From CALJFL01 sp047633055 (GTDB lineage: Bacteria > Pseudomonadota > Gammaproteobacteria > Pseudomonadales > Halieaceae), in contig JBLIEI010000024.1 of the NCBI GenBank assembly GCA_047633055.1, positions 1-56,719 on the forward strand: DNA of 56,719 bases, given 5' to 3'. The position numbers and the translations under genes were made by a program. Positions 26,876 to 36,788 of this stretch are shown piece by piece; position 1 is the stretch's first letter; each line of letters opens with the position of its first letter. The notes beneath the pieces were generated by a model. That model did no database searches. It saw only the letters and a program-made list of their open reading frames with translations, and was not told the DNA's origin.

Positions 26876-28801
26876 TTAAATCAGAAATTTGTCGAAAAAC
26901 ATAGTGAGGCCTTTTCGAGCAGTTAACGGCAGGATATGGGCGATGTGCTGGTCCGGTCGAACGACAACCATACATCCGCTTGAACGGTTTATGCCTCGTG
27001 AATCGAAGAGATCGTTACCGGCATCAGCAATAAACACTTTTTCGTAATCCCGAAGACCATACTTACCCTTAGCTGGCCATAGAAAGTCTGGCATGGTCTC
27101 AATTGAAAGACTCTGTTGTTGAAAAACCGAATATACATCTATCACAGAATCAATATCAGACCCTGCTGGCGTGTACTGACGCACAGGGGAATCCGGCGAT
27201 TCCGCCAGGAAATGAATGAGATTGTTAGTATCGCCGGCAGGGTTTAGAGGATTCTCTGAATCACCAAAAATAAAAATGCGCCAGCGACCATCCGCTTTGA
27301 TGAGATGCCCAATGTGCGCGAGTCTACCGTCACAAAGCCGGATGGCCTTAGCCGAGTGAAAGCGCTTGCCGATCTCGAAGCCTTCCGCCAACTGCTGGTG
27401 ATCCGAATCAGCACAGAGTATTGACGAGCCGTACTGGACACCCGTACCTGCAATAAATACGCTTTGCTTAGCGATGTATTTTTGGATTTCATCTATATTC
27501 CCACCCTCTTGCTCTAGACTTTTTTTCGCAGTGGGCTGGGTAGACACCAGTGTCGATAGTGCTTTATCCAGAGAGATCAGATCCTGTGCAATTTTGCGCC
27601 GCTCCTCGGAGTAGGTGTTCAACACATTATCTTGGCATCGTCCTAACAGAACTGAGGCCAGCTTCCATCCCAAATTAAAAGCATCGTGTATAGCGACGTT
27701 CAGGCCTTGACCGGCCTTAGGGCTGTGCGTATGGCAGGCATCCCCAGCTATAAATGCGCGAGGATGTATACTACCGTCGCTATCGACTGGCGTGTTGTCA
27801 AATTTGTCGGCCACACGCTGGCCGATTTCGTATACTGACCACCACGGAACTTCTTTTACATCAAATTCATAAGGGTGAAATATTTTTTTTGCGGCAGCTA
27901 TTAGATGCTCAAGACTGATATCGAGGCTAGCGACTCTCTGGTCTTTATCCAAAAGTTCCAGCTCTATATACAATCTGACCAAATAACCGCCTTCACGAGG
28001 CACGATTATAACTGAACCACCTCCACCAGACTGAATGAACGATTTGACCCTGATGTCAGGGAAATCTGTAATCAAAAGCGCATCCATTACTCCCCAGGAT
28101 TTATTGGCCGCGTCGCCTCGCAGTGGAATATCCAGCATTTTGCGCACGGTGCTTCTTGCACCATCGCAACCGACAACGTAGCGCGCTAGCACAGTCTCCA
28201 CTAGCCCCTCGTTTGCTGCATCATTTCGTTCGAACGTGGCTGTCACTGGATGCGCTTGTAAATCTTGCGAAGTATTCGGATCAATATCGAGTTCAATTAA
28301 ACGCCGGGAGTAGTCCGGTTTAATTTGGGCCGGTGAATTATTCATGCCGTTTAATAACAGATCATGTAAGCGCGATTGATTAAGTACAACGTGTGGAAAC
28401 TCAGAAAGTCCCATTCGTGCATCGGCAACTTTACGCGCGCGCACTATATTTTCGGGTCGTTGCTTGTCAGGTTCCCAGAACGCGTTCTGATTAAGCCAAT
28501 ACGCCTCTTTAACAATTATTTCACTGACATTAAACGCTTCCATGATCTCAATCGTGCGACAGGAAATTCCGTCGGCTTGCCCGAACAACATGGGCCCTGC
28601 TTTAGCCTCTACTATACAAGTCTTTATGCTAGGGAACTCAGCGAGCTGTCTTGCTAGCGTAAGGCCTGCAGGACCACATCCAACAATCAGGACGTCGACT
28701 TTTTCAGGAAGATCCGTGATCGGTATGTTAATAGTCTGCTCTCTTACCGATTCAGCGACTTGAAGATTCCCTGGCTTAAATCCATTGAGATGGTATTGCA
28801 T
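26876..28801 (-). CDS. FAD-dependent aromatic monooxygenase (phenol 2-monooxygenase type)
   Basis: The protein has 641 residues, the long form of the PHBH fold. The FAD dinucleotide motif GCGPAG is at 41-46 (DVLIVGCGPAGLTLARQLAE). A DG motif appears in VVGCDGARSTVRKML, and the flavin-contacting GD motif is FIAGDACHTHSPKAGQGLN. A C-terminal ~170-residue thioredoxin-like domain (Phe_hydrox_dim) ends the chain, as in phenol hydroxylase and 3-hydroxybenzoate 4-monooxygenase. It adds one hydroxyl ortho to a phenolic OH using NAD(P)H and O2, which could generate the catechol for the extradiol dioxygenase 2.4 kb away. AAGGA lies before the ATG. Confidence 0.92.
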   Translation of the reverse strand: MQYHLNGFKPGNLQVAESVREQTINIPITDLPEKVDVLIVGCGPAGLTLARQLAEFPSIKTCIVEAKAGPMLFGQADGISCRTIEIMEAFNVSEIIVKEAYWLNQNAFWEPDKQRPENIVRARKVADARMGLSEFPHVVLNQSRLHDLLLNGMNNSPAQIKPDYSRRLIELDIDPNTSQDLQAHPVTATFERNDAANEGLVETVLARYVVGCDGARSTVRKMLDIPLRGDAANKSWGVMDALLITDFPDIRVKSFIQSGGGGSVIIVPREGGYLVRLYIELELLDKDQRVASLDISLEHLIAAAKKIFHPYEFDVKEVPWWSVYEIGQRVADKFDNTPVDSDGSIHPRAFIAGDACHTHSPKAGQGLNVAIHDAFNLGWKLASVLLGRCQDNVLNTYSEERRKIAQDLISLDKALSTLVSTQPTAKKSLEQEGGNIDEIQKYIAKQSVFIAGTGVQYGSSILCADSDHQQLAEGFEIGKRFHSAKAIRLCDGRLAHIGHLIKADGRWRIFIFGDSENPLNPAGDTNNLIHFLAESPDSPVRQYTPAGSDIDSVIDVYSVFQQQSLSIETMPDFLWPAKGKYGLRDYEKVFIADAGNDLFDSRGINRSSGCMVVVRPDQHIAHILPLTARKGLTMFFDKFLI

Positions 28802-29009
28802 TTGATATTCCTTCTACGAACATATCGTTTGATCCATGAGCCATTTAAAGTGCACTTAAGAATAAAAGAGTTTATAGGAATGCATCGCCATCCCACGTCA
28901 CCTCGAAAAGGGGACACAAGCAAGCCTTGCGGCGATTCACCCATTGCATTTGTCATGACTGTGTACAGCGAATCGTCTTTTACTCAGCAATCAAGGTATC
29001 GCCCCGATA

Positions 29010-29897
29010 CTAGCGGCGAATCAAATTAAACAGTGCGCCTGCAACGATCAGGCTACCCCCTATCCACGTCCAGATGATAGGTATTTCATCGAATATTGCC
29101 CAGCCAATAACCAGAGCAAAGATGACTTGCACATAAGAATAGGCAGCTGCTTTGCCGGCAGTTTCATACCGCATTGCGTGGGTGAGGCCCAGTTGACCGA
29201 TCTGAGTGAAAATCCCCACAAACAGCAACAATAATAACGTTTCTGCGTCCGGCATCACAAAAGGTTCTGCAGGAATCAAAACTGACAACGGGAGTGCGAT
29301 CAGTGGGAAGTAGAAGATAATCACAGACGCGTCCTCATGCTGGCTGAGGCGTCTTACCAAGACGTAGGCGATAGCGCTACCAAATGCTCCGGCAAGTGCT
29401 ATCACGACACTGAACAAAGGTAGCGTGGGTGACGTTGCCGCCAGCACTCCTGGATCAGCCATAATGGCCAACCCGATAATACTTAACACGATACAGACAA
29501 GTGTTGAGAGTTGAATAGACTCTTTTAACAGCAGCAAAGCGAGTACCGCCGTAAACATGGGGTGCATATATTGGAGTAACGTTGCTTCAGCTAACGGTAG
29601 TGTTGTTACCGCATAGTAAACGCAGATCAAAGCCATCGCGCCGATGACACCCCGCGCTATCAATAGTGCACGGTGTGTTCCCCAGGGGGAAAGACCTTTT
29701 CGGCGGACATCGAGATAACTGATTACAAGTGAGACCAGCGAACGAGCCGCGACAATTTCCAGGAGTGGGATACCGCGAATTGCGACGAGTTTCACGCAGG
29801 TGGCCATAAGTGCGAACCCCAGTGCCGAGACAAGCATGTAGCGGGCACCAAGCGGTATCAGCGCGATTGATGTCGGGGAAGTGTTTTTTTCTTCCAC
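29010..29897 (-). CDS. DMT-superfamily transporter (two EamA domains)
   Basis: The protein has 295 residues and about ten hydrophobic segments in two EamA repeats. The first includes MLVSALGFALMATCVKLVAI and ATLLQYMHPMFTAVLALLLL, and the second TAGKAAAYSYVQVIFALVIG. The conserved Pro after a QYMH segment is typical of drug/metabolite carriers. It uses a GTG start with a weak ribosome-binding site; an ATG about 20 codons later is an alternative. It follows the AMP ligase gene by 43 bases on the same strand, so the ligase and the carrier probably form an operon. Such carriers usually export amino acids or metabolites. Confidence 0.87.
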   Translation of the reverse strand: MEEKNTSPTSIALIPLGARYMLVSALGFALMATCVKLVAIRGIPLLEIVAARSLVSLVISYLDVRRKGLSPWGTHRALLIARGVIGAMALICVYYAVTTLPLAEATLLQYMHPMFTAVLALLLLKESIQLSTLVCIVLSIIGLAIMADPGVLAATSPTLPLFSVVIALAGAFGSAIAYVLVRRLSQHEDASVIIFYFPLIALPLSVLIPAEPFVMPDAETLLLLLFVGIFTQIGQLGLTHAMRYETAGKAAAYSYVQVIFALVIGWAIFDEIPIIWTWIGGSLIVAGALFNLIRR

Positions 29898-29940
29898 CGT
29901 CAGATCGGCATAGATTGGGTTGGAAATGTGGCGCGCTGAC

Positions 29941-31470
29941 TCATTTGAACTTGTTGCGGATAGCCACTTTGTCCACTTTGCCCACCGCTGTCAGGGGAAT
30001 AGTGTCAACGAAAGCGACTGACTTGGGAATTTTGTATCCAGCGAGAAAATTTTTGCAGTGGACAACGACTTCCTCTTCGCACAAAGCATTGCCGGGCTTC
30101 AGGATGACTTCGGCATGCACTCTCTCACCCCACTTGTCGTCGGGAATTCCGACAAGAGCACATTGCTCAACTGCAGTGAGCTGCTTGATTACAGTCTCTA
30201 CTTCCGCCGAGTAAACGTTTTCACCGCCGGTGATAATCATGTCTTTGATGCGGTCTACGACACGCAGATACCCGTCCTCCGTCAGGTATCCGGCGTCACC
30301 GGAGACTAGCCAGCCATCGACAAGAGTCTCGGCGGTTTTCTCGGGCATATTAAGATAACCTAGCATCAGCGACGCGCCGGACACGGCTATTTCGCCTACC
30401 TGGCCAAATGAAAGTGCGTTGCCATCAGGGCCGCGTATTTCGATTTCCATCCCGTAGCAGGGTGTGCCAGCGGACTGGGTTCTTCCGGATGCCACACCTT
30501 GTGCCGTATGGTCACAGTCATGCAGTAGTGATGTCGGTAGCCCCTCCGTCTGACCATAGACCTGCATAAAATCTACGCCCGGCAATGCGGCTTTTAGCTC
30601 CATCAGCAATGATTCATCGATGGGGGAGCCGCCATAACGAAGATATCGAAGCGAACTGAGGTCGTACTCGGAAAAATTCGGGTGATGCAGCAGCATCTGC
30701 CACATTGTCGGAACCATGAATGCCTGCTCAATTTTCTTCTCCTGAGTAGTCTCCAGTACTTTAATAGGGTCATACACAGGCAGAATATACAGCGGGCTGC
30801 CCAACATCAGGGCGGCGTTTGAAATACCAATGCCGGATATGTGGAACAGGGGCATCGTCATCAGCGTGCGGCCAGGCGAGAACAGGTTTTCGGCCACGCA
30901 CATACTTATGGTGGCAGTATGACTGGCATGGGAATGAATGACGCCCTTGCCTTTACCGGTTGTGCCGCCTGTGTAATTGAGAAACGCCATCTCGTGTTCG
31001 TCGACAGATTGATCGTTAATTGAAGTGGCGCTCGCAAGGAGGTCGGTATAACTCAAAATACCCGAGGGCACACTGTCCTGCTCTTCGACAAGAATCACAT
31101 GCTCGACGGAGCTGCAATTCGCCTTCAGCTCCAGGCCGGTCTCGAGGAACATTTTGTCTACCAGCAGTATAGTCGGGGAAAAATCATCGATAGAAGCACT
31201 GAGTTCAAACACCGACCACCGAATGTTCAGGTAATTGGGCACTTTTCCCGCCCACATTGCGCCATAAAAGCCAACAATGGCCTTGTCGCAGTTGAGGCAT
31301 AGTATCCCCACACTGCCGCCTTCGTCGGGGTCCAGTTTCACAAATGAGCCGGCACAGCGAGCAACCTCGTCGTAAAGCTCGCTATAGCTGGTCTCGCGAT
31401 CCGCAAAAGACAGGGCGACTTTTGCCCCGGACATGGGTTTACCACGGTGGATACTACGAGTGATTGACAT
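29941..31470 (-). CDS. AMP-dependent acyl/aryl-CoA ligase
   Basis: The protein has 509 residues from the ATG at 31470 with AGGAG 7 bases upstream. A longer open frame upstream lacks a start signal and contains low-complexity residues encoded by a 9-bp repeat. The ANL motifs are present: FLNYTGGTTGKGKGVIHSH, MQVYGQTEGLP, WLVSGDAGYLTEDGYLRVVD, MIITGGENVYSAEVE and the C-terminal PLTAVGKVDKVAIRNKF with the catalytic Lys. It activates a carboxylic acid to its CoA ester. It is coupled with a DMT carrier. The substrate could be an aromatic or short aliphatic acid, and its position between two catabolic blocks suggests a role there. Confidence 0.9.
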   Translation of the reverse strand: MSITRSIHRGKPMSGAKVALSFADRETSYSELYDEVARCAGSFVKLDPDEGGSVGILCLNCDKAIVGFYGAMWAGKVPNYLNIRWSVFELSASIDDFSPTILLVDKMFLETGLELKANCSSVEHVILVEEQDSVPSGILSYTDLLASATSINDQSVDEHEMAFLNYTGGTTGKGKGVIHSHASHTATISMCVAENLFSPGRTLMTMPLFHISGIGISNAALMLGSPLYILPVYDPIKVLETTQEKKIEQAFMVPTMWQMLLHHPNFSEYDLSSLRYLRYGGSPIDESLLMELKAALPGVDFMQVYGQTEGLPTSLLHDCDHTAQGVASGRTQSAGTPCYGMEIEIRGPDGNALSFGQVGEIAVSGASLMLGYLNMPEKTAETLVDGWLVSGDAGYLTEDGYLRVVDRIKDMIITGGENVYSAEVETVIKQLTAVEQCALVGIPDDKWGERVHAEVILKPGNALCEEEVVVHCKNFLAGYKIPKSVAFVDTIPLTAVGKVDKVAIRNKFK

Positions 31471-31523
31471 CGTTAAGCTCCTGTAACATTTCAAGCAGAG
31501 GGCCAAAAATATAGGTCGTTCAA

Positions 31524-31549
31524 AAAAACAGGAAAAACAGGAAAAACAG
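31524..31549. repeat. Short tandem repeat, 9-bp unit
   Basis: AAAAACAGG is repeated nearly three times in tandem. It lies about 55 bp upstream of the ligase start, in the untranslated leader or promoter zone. It is too short for CRISPR and probably arose by slippage. Confidence 0.6.
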
Positions 31550-31824
31550 TTTTGATTATACATAGATCGTAAAAAACGAGCTATATGAGATTCGAACAGG
31601 ACTAAGGGTTTTGACGGTTCTGGAACAAGAATGGCGCGGGATACAGAGGGATAACGCATGCTAGCTGACCTCTAGCACCCGCACTAACTGTCTCTGCTAG
31701 TTGGCGTAGCTAGCTGCCGAACAAAGAGTGTGGCGATATAGTAGAGCATGTGTGACGTCACTCCATTCAGCGTACCTTAGTAAAAATACGCACCCTGAAC
31801 AAACGAAAAGTACACAACCTGCGA
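31550..31824. other. Intergenic stretch upstream of the AMP ligase gene
   Basis: This stretch, together with 31471-31523, separates the ligase start from the sulfotransferase remnant. I see no gene, tRNA or strong hairpin. It should contain the ligase promoter on the minus strand. Confidence 0.4.
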
Positions 31825-32016
31825 TTAGCAGGCTAAACTCGACAAAGATCCGGCAGAAAAGTGTCTCTTGGACAATGGGTTAAACGGTCCCAAATGGTCT
31901 GACGACGTACAGGAGGTACATGCTCTCGCGGTGGTAGGTACTAGACCGTACACCGAGTAGAGGACATTGCGCAGAAGTGTGTTGCCTGAGCGAGGGAAAG
32001 AAGCCAACCAGATCAT
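31825..32016 (-). pseudogene. N-terminal remnant of a sulfotransferase, frameshifted
   Basis: The minus strand begins MIWLASFPRSGNTLLRNVLY, the canonical 5'-phosphosulfate-binding loop (PSB, SFPRSGNTWLR-like) at the start of a sulfotransferase. After about 27 residues the family resemblance continues in a different frame (TYHRE is recognisable there), and both frames stop within ~40 codons. The remaining ~200 residues of a normal sulfotransferase are missing. It is therefore a broken gene. An intact one would transfer sulfate from PAPS to a hydroxyl of a sugar, lipid or phenol. Confidence 0.7.
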
Positions 32017-32217
32017 CTGTTATACCGACTCTTGCACTCGGTCACCTTTGCGGAAATAGAGTCGGCAACGCTTTTTTTAGACGCGTTACGCCAGAATCAG
32101 TAGTTTCTTATCTTGAGTGCTCGAAACACTCTGACTGATTCAGTGCTCAGCAAAGGATACGGTCAATTTCAGCCGCTTAACGTGCCGCTACATTTCACTT
32201 AAATCCTCGCTAGACCT

Positions 32218-33633
32218 CTACTCAAGAGTTTTAGCAAAGTCCGCTACGCGCTTTGTAAGGGGCATCCATTCTGCCCGGTGAGCATTCTCATCAATCGTCT
32301 GAACAGCCCTATCGCGAACAATAATCTTTCCATTGACGATCGTAGTACGAACGTTTTCTGGATAAGCTGAAAAAGCGAGGTTTGCATACAGATCATAAGC
32401 GGGCTGCATATTGGCAGCATGGATATCGACAATAATAATGTCCGCTTTCTTGCCAACCTCCAGAGACCCTATCTGGTCCTCCATGTCCAACGCTCTGGCT
32501 CCCCCCATCGTCGCCATATAAACCAGTTCGTAGGGTGTAAACCGGGTCGAATCGTTTCCCCGCAGCCTTGCCACAGCCGCCGCATAGCTCATGACGTTCA
32601 TAATATCCATTTGATTTGAGCTAAGCGGTCCGTCAGTTCCCAACCCTATATCCAAGTCCAGCTTATACATTTCCCACGCAGGTGACATGCCAGAATTACC
32701 CAAACTGTTGCCTTTAGGGTTATGGGCGACCCCGACACTTCTTGACTTCAAAATTTCCATATCTTTTTTGTCGACATAGTTGACGTGAGCTGCCAGTACG
32801 GAATCGGAAAGAAAGCCAATTTGATCGAGGTATGCCACTACAGATTTGCCCACTGGATAATCACCTATGCGCTCACCAATTAAATCTGCCTCGTTCCTGA
32901 ACTCGTCCACATGGATTAATATTGGCACGCCCTGCTCCTCAGCAAGGGCTTTGCTCTTCAACAACCACTCGGGGGTTACCGTATAAGGCGCGTGAGGCGC
33001 TACCGCCGGTGTAATCAGCGGGTGGTTTTTCCAGTCCGCTATGTATTTCCTTGCATACGCCAATCCGCCGTAGGGCTCTGCAGCGTCAACAACTGGAAAC
33101 TGAATAACGGTTTGACCAAGTACTCCCCGAATACCAACTTCCGCGACCGCACGTGCCACCTCATCTTCGTGATAGTACATATCCGTTACGAGTGTAACGC
33201 CGGACAGCGCCAGCTCGATCGCTGCATGCCGAGAAGCAATTCGAATAAGGTCTCGCGATAACATGGCTTTTTCGAGCGGAAAATAAAACTTGAACAGACG
33301 ATCAGCAACACCGTTTTCACCCAAACCACGAAATGCAATCATAGGAATGTGGTTATGTAAATTAATCATGCCTGGCATGACGATATCTCCACCGGCATCA
33401 ATTACGGTTTCTGATGTATATCCCTGCTCTAAATTCTCGCCACCGATGGCTATAATGGTGTCTCCCCGAACGATAATGCTGCCGTTTTCGTAGACCGTTC
33501 TACTCGAATCTATCGAAAGGATATGGGCGTTTCTAATAATGAGATCGGCCTCCTCCGCCGAATAACACGCACCAGAAATAAGGATTGATAACAAACCTAT
33601 TCTCACTGTCGAATTTTTCAAGAATCCAGACAT
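32218..33633 (-). CDS. Exported amidohydrolase (TRZ/ATZ, cytosine/SAH deaminase type)
   Basis: The protein has 471 residues from the ATG at 33633, preceded by AGGAG at 5 bases. Residues 1-26 form a signal peptide (LLSILISGACYSAEEA), and the Cys could make it a lipoprotein, though the lipobox is poor. The metal site is complete: MINLHNHIPM supplies HxH, and the other ligands are in APHAPYTV, LIHVDEF and GLGTDGPLSSNQMD. This pattern belongs to the TRZ/ATZ/MtaD group, which deaminates or dechlorinates heterocyclic rings. Most relatives are cytoplasmic, so export is unusual. It is followed 1.4 kb later by the ligase gene on the same strand, with no close operon partner. Confidence 0.88.
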   Translation of the reverse strand: MSGFLKNSTVRIGLLSILISGACYSAEEADLIIRNAHILSIDSSRTVYENGSIIVRGDTIIAIGGENLEQGYTSETVIDAGGDIVMPGMINLHNHIPMIAFRGLGENGVADRLFKFYFPLEKAMLSRDLIRIASRHAAIELALSGVTLVTDMYYHEDEVARAVAEVGIRGVLGQTVIQFPVVDAAEPYGGLAYARKYIADWKNHPLITPAVAPHAPYTVTPEWLLKSKALAEEQGVPILIHVDEFRNEADLIGERIGDYPVGKSVVAYLDQIGFLSDSVLAAHVNYVDKKDMEILKSRSVGVAHNPKGNSLGNSGMSPAWEMYKLDLDIGLGTDGPLSSNQMDIMNVMSYAAAVARLRGNDSTRFTPYELVYMATMGGARALDMEDQIGSLEVGKKADIIIVDIHAANMQPAYDLYANLAFSAYPENVRTTIVNGKIIVRDRAVQTIDENAHRAEWMPLTKRVADFAKTLE

Positions 33634-33915
33634 TGTAGCTCCTCTAAAGGGCGAAATTTTCTGCTGCGAACAGCCAATGATTTGTTCGCCCATGGTATCA
33701 GAAGGTTAGTTTTAGACGGTGTGTGACCTGTATCGTCTGCTCTCGCGCTCCCGTAGCTCGAGTAGACAGAGACTAATGCGTAAGAAGGCAGCCCTACCCC
33801 GGTCGTTTATATTCCGATTCCATAAAAATCGGTGACTTAATTCGTCAATGCTTTATGTGGTCAATTCCGTGGATATAAAGCACTAGTCCAAGGATTTTTT
33901 AGCCACCTTGCCGCA

Positions 33916-36450
33916 CTAACTGGGCAGATATTCCCTGCTCCAGGATTCGCTAACAACGCCCTTTTCGATCAGTGCTTCGATTTCGGCTTCAACGAGGCCG
34001 AGATCCTTGAGAACACTGCGCGTAGAGGCACCGTATTTTTCAGCGGGCGGCAGCGCGTTGACACGGCTGCGGCTAGGCCGAACTGAGTACGGATCCAGTT
34101 GCGTAACATTGCGTCCGCAGGGGTGATTTTCCACTGTTGAAAACGAATAGCTCCCGCGGTCCGTGCCGGGTGTTCCATCCGCGGGGCGGTTGTTGTAAGC
34201 ACGCAACGTTTCCAGGTTCTCGCAAACGGCCGCTCCAATATCAGCGTCTTGTAGGCGACTTTCCCAATCAGGCGCGCTGGCTGTGCGAAAAGCAGCGGCT
34301 AAAAATGCTGCGCGCTCACCCTGCTCAATTTCACTGAAACCCTGCAGTCCTTCAATATTTTCGAATCGTGGCGTGTCCAACTCATCGGCATTCAGTAATA
34401 CGTAGTTGCCGCAGGAAGCCGAATAAAATCGAGTCAAATCGTCATAGCCTGCTACCTCACGACCTTCTGGCTCGTCATATAGGCCACGGCGATCGTAATC
34501 GTAGCAATAGGGGATTTGGGCGAGGCCACTCAAGGCTGCTAGTGACGTGGCCACTCGGCCGGTGCGGCCTGTCCGTAGCTTTTGATAAAGCGCAGCGGCA
34601 ATTCCCAGCGCGGCGGCGAAACCGCACATCACGTCAATCGTACCGACATGCGCATGCTCTTCGGGGGTGTCCATCGTGCCGCCGAAACGCAACATGATGC
34701 CGGTCGTTGCCTGCACCAAATCGTCGTATCCCAAATAGTTGCTACGAGGCCCGACTCGAACCCCGCCGTAGCAATCAAGTTTGCAAAATATTGCGTCGGG
34801 ATTGATCGCTCGTAAACTTTTCTCGTCAAAGTTCATCGCTTCGATTTGAGCATCAGTCGCATTCCAGACAATAACGTCGACAGATTGAATCAATTTTTCC
34901 AGAATTTCTCTGCCTTCCGGGGCCCGGATATCAGCCAGCACCGAACGCTTGCCACGCATATGCGACATACCGTACACAACGGTGTTTACGCAGTCGTAGC
35001 TAGGACTGGCGGGGTCAACTTTTATGACCTCTGCCCCGAATCGAGCGAGATAGACGGCCGAATGTGGCCCGGCTATCACATTGCAAAGATCGAGTACGCG
35101 TACGCCGTCCAGCCAGCCTCCTGACTCGTCTAGGTCTCTTGCCTTGGGTATTCTTGTACGGATTTTTCGTAGCGCTATGTGTGCTTCATCGAATTCCACG
35201 TAACGACGCGGGTTTGGTGTCAGCATTTCCTCACCGCTTTCTGCAAACCATACCATCGGGCCAGGTTGGATCATGGTTCCGTATTCCGGATCCTCCACTT
35301 CGATCATCAAGCAGGCGGCTTCGGCGTGGTCGTCGTGCATCCACTCCTGTAACCATCGATGAGGAGCGCCGGGAAACTTGCCGCGGCCACATCTTCGCTC
35401 CCATTCTTTGACGGTTCTTGTTACGAATACTTCTTTCATGCGCTCGGCGATTTTGTCGGCCCAGAATTTCGGTAGCGGGTACACGCCCAGCGATGCTCCC
35501 ATTTTCCACTCACTGACAGGCAGGTAGGTATCTGCTTCCTCTGGCAAGCCCTCGGCGAGCATCTCATCATACAGCCCGAGCACTTGTAGGCAACGCTTTG
35601 CATGGTAGTTATGACTGGGGCATACCAGATAAAACATACGGCCGTCTTTGCATTTGTAACTGCGATAAAACGGGTCGAGCAACTCCTGTAATTCGTCATA
35701 GCCGATATTCATCGGCAGGCCCTCCACCTGTCGCCGCTCGATTTCAAGATGACGCTGCGTCTTGTATCGCTCAGGCATGTTCTCGATCTTTATAGAGTTG
35801 TAACAAAGGCCTTCCATAACAGCCGCGGCCAGTGGCACCTCGATCTGGTCCCCCAACCCTGTGCGCTCTCGCGATTGCAGAGCAAGAATGGCGGCAGAGG
35901 CGGCAAGAACCGTACCGTAGGCCGAAGACAACGGCAGCGCAGTGAACGACGGATTAACGCCCATTAACACGCGGTTGAGTCCCATGTCGGTAAACACACC
36001 AGAGGTTGCTGCAATGACACTTTCATAGGCTCGCCAATCGCGCCGCAGCTGATCGTTGGATGCAAAGCCGGGTATCGAAACGGCAATGAGTTCGGGCCAC
36101 TGTTCGCGAAACTCGGCAAGGTCGAGGCCCAGTCTGGTCATCACACCGGGACGAAAACTTTCGATGACGATATCGGCCTCATCCATTAACAAACGGGCCT
36201 GCTTCAACCCCTCTTCTGTCTTGAGATCAATTGTAACAATCAGTTTGTTGCGGTTCAGAGTCGCGTTCGCCGGCGTCTGCCACAGTGGACCGCCCGGTGG
36301 ATCGACGTGAACAACGGTGGCGCCCAGGTCTGCGAGGATCATCGCCACCGCAGGGCCCGCCATATACTGCCCCAGATCGACGACCTTTACATCTTTGAGA
36401 GGCAGTCGTGAAGCGCCAGGTTCTGCGACGTCGTCATTCCTAATACCCAT
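33916..36450 (-). CDS. Double-domain CaiB/BaiF class III CoA-transferase
   Basis: The protein has about 844 residues, twice the usual ~400. Two CaiB domains lie in tandem. The first starts VKVVDLGQYMAGPAVAMILA and the second, near residue 450, starts VRVLDLCNVIAGPHSAVYLA. Each has the characteristic follow-up (GATVVHVDPPGG and GAEVIKVDPASP), and the region YDDLVQATTGIMLRFGGT contains the family's typical central segment. Class III transferases move CoA between carboxylic acids through an aspartyl-CoA intermediate. I chose the ATG at 36450 because GAGGA lies about 9 bases before it; an ATG five codons upstream at 36465 is also possible. A fused pair could pre-form the interlocked dimer known for single-domain members. 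Confidence 0.88.
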   Translation of the reverse strand: MGIRNDDVAEPGASRLPLKDVKVVDLGQYMAGPAVAMILADLGATVVHVDPPGGPLWQTPANATLNRNKLIVTIDLKTEEGLKQARLLMDEADIVIESFRPGVMTRLGLDLAEFREQWPELIAVSIPGFASNDQLRRDWRAYESVIAATSGVFTDMGLNRVLMGVNPSFTALPLSSAYGTVLAASAAILALQSRERTGLGDQIEVPLAAAVMEGLCYNSIKIENMPERYKTQRHLEIERRQVEGLPMNIGYDELQELLDPFYRSYKCKDGRMFYLVCPSHNYHAKRCLQVLGLYDEMLAEGLPEEADTYLPVSEWKMGASLGVYPLPKFWADKIAERMKEVFVTRTVKEWERRCGRGKFPGAPHRWLQEWMHDDHAEAACLMIEVEDPEYGTMIQPGPMVWFAESGEEMLTPNPRRYVEFDEAHIALRKIRTRIPKARDLDESGGWLDGVRVLDLCNVIAGPHSAVYLARFGAEVIKVDPASPSYDCVNTVVYGMSHMRGKRSVLADIRAPEGREILEKLIQSVDVIVWNATDAQIEAMNFDEKSLRAINPDAIFCKLDCYGGVRVGPRSNYLGYDDLVQATTGIMLRFGGTMDTPEEHAHVGTIDVMCGFAAALGIAAALYQKLRTGRTGRVATSLAALSGLAQIPYCYDYDRRGLYDEPEGREVAGYDDLTRFYSASCGNYVLLNADELDTPRFENIEGLQGFSEIEQGERAAFLAAAFRTASAPDWESRLQDADIGAAVCENLETLRAYNNRPADGTPGTDRGSYSFSTVENHPCGRNVTQLDPYSVRPSRSRVNALPPAEKYGASTRSVLKDLGLVEAEIEALIEKGVVSESWSREYLPS

Positions 36451-36788
36451 GCTTAGAATCCTCATGCTTTCTCGCGGGCAGCTGTCCCCGACTGCGCAAC
36501 AATAATTTATTATCGGCACTTATGCCACGTATTGTTGCGGGACCAGACACTCAAATTCGACAGGATTATTTTAAATCTGTTCCCCCCTTTCCGCGCTGGA
36601 CCTAACCACCACCTGATACGGGAAATATCAACGAATTGCTACACACAAACATCCCAACGGTCAGCGTGAATACCGGGTACTCCCTGGACTCTATCAAATT
36701 CGGACAGTTTACTTGTCAGCAACGTCGGCGCTTGTAAACTCCTTCTTTGCCTCAACGAGAATAGCCCTGCCTAAAGCCGGACGTTGCA
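36451..36788. other. 338-bp intergenic region
   Basis: This stretch separates the divergent CoA-transferase and the DJ-1-like remnant. No gene, RNA or clear inverted repeat was recognised. It should carry the promoter of the CoA-transferase on the minus strand. Confidence 0.4.

Noticed and set aside
31524..31549. CRISPR-like array
   Set aside because: The unit is only 9 bp with no spacers.
29941..31659. A 572-residue form of the AMP ligase starting at 31659
   Set aside because: The extra N-terminus is low-complexity sequence encoded by the 9-bp repeat, and the ATG at 31470 has a strong AGGAG.
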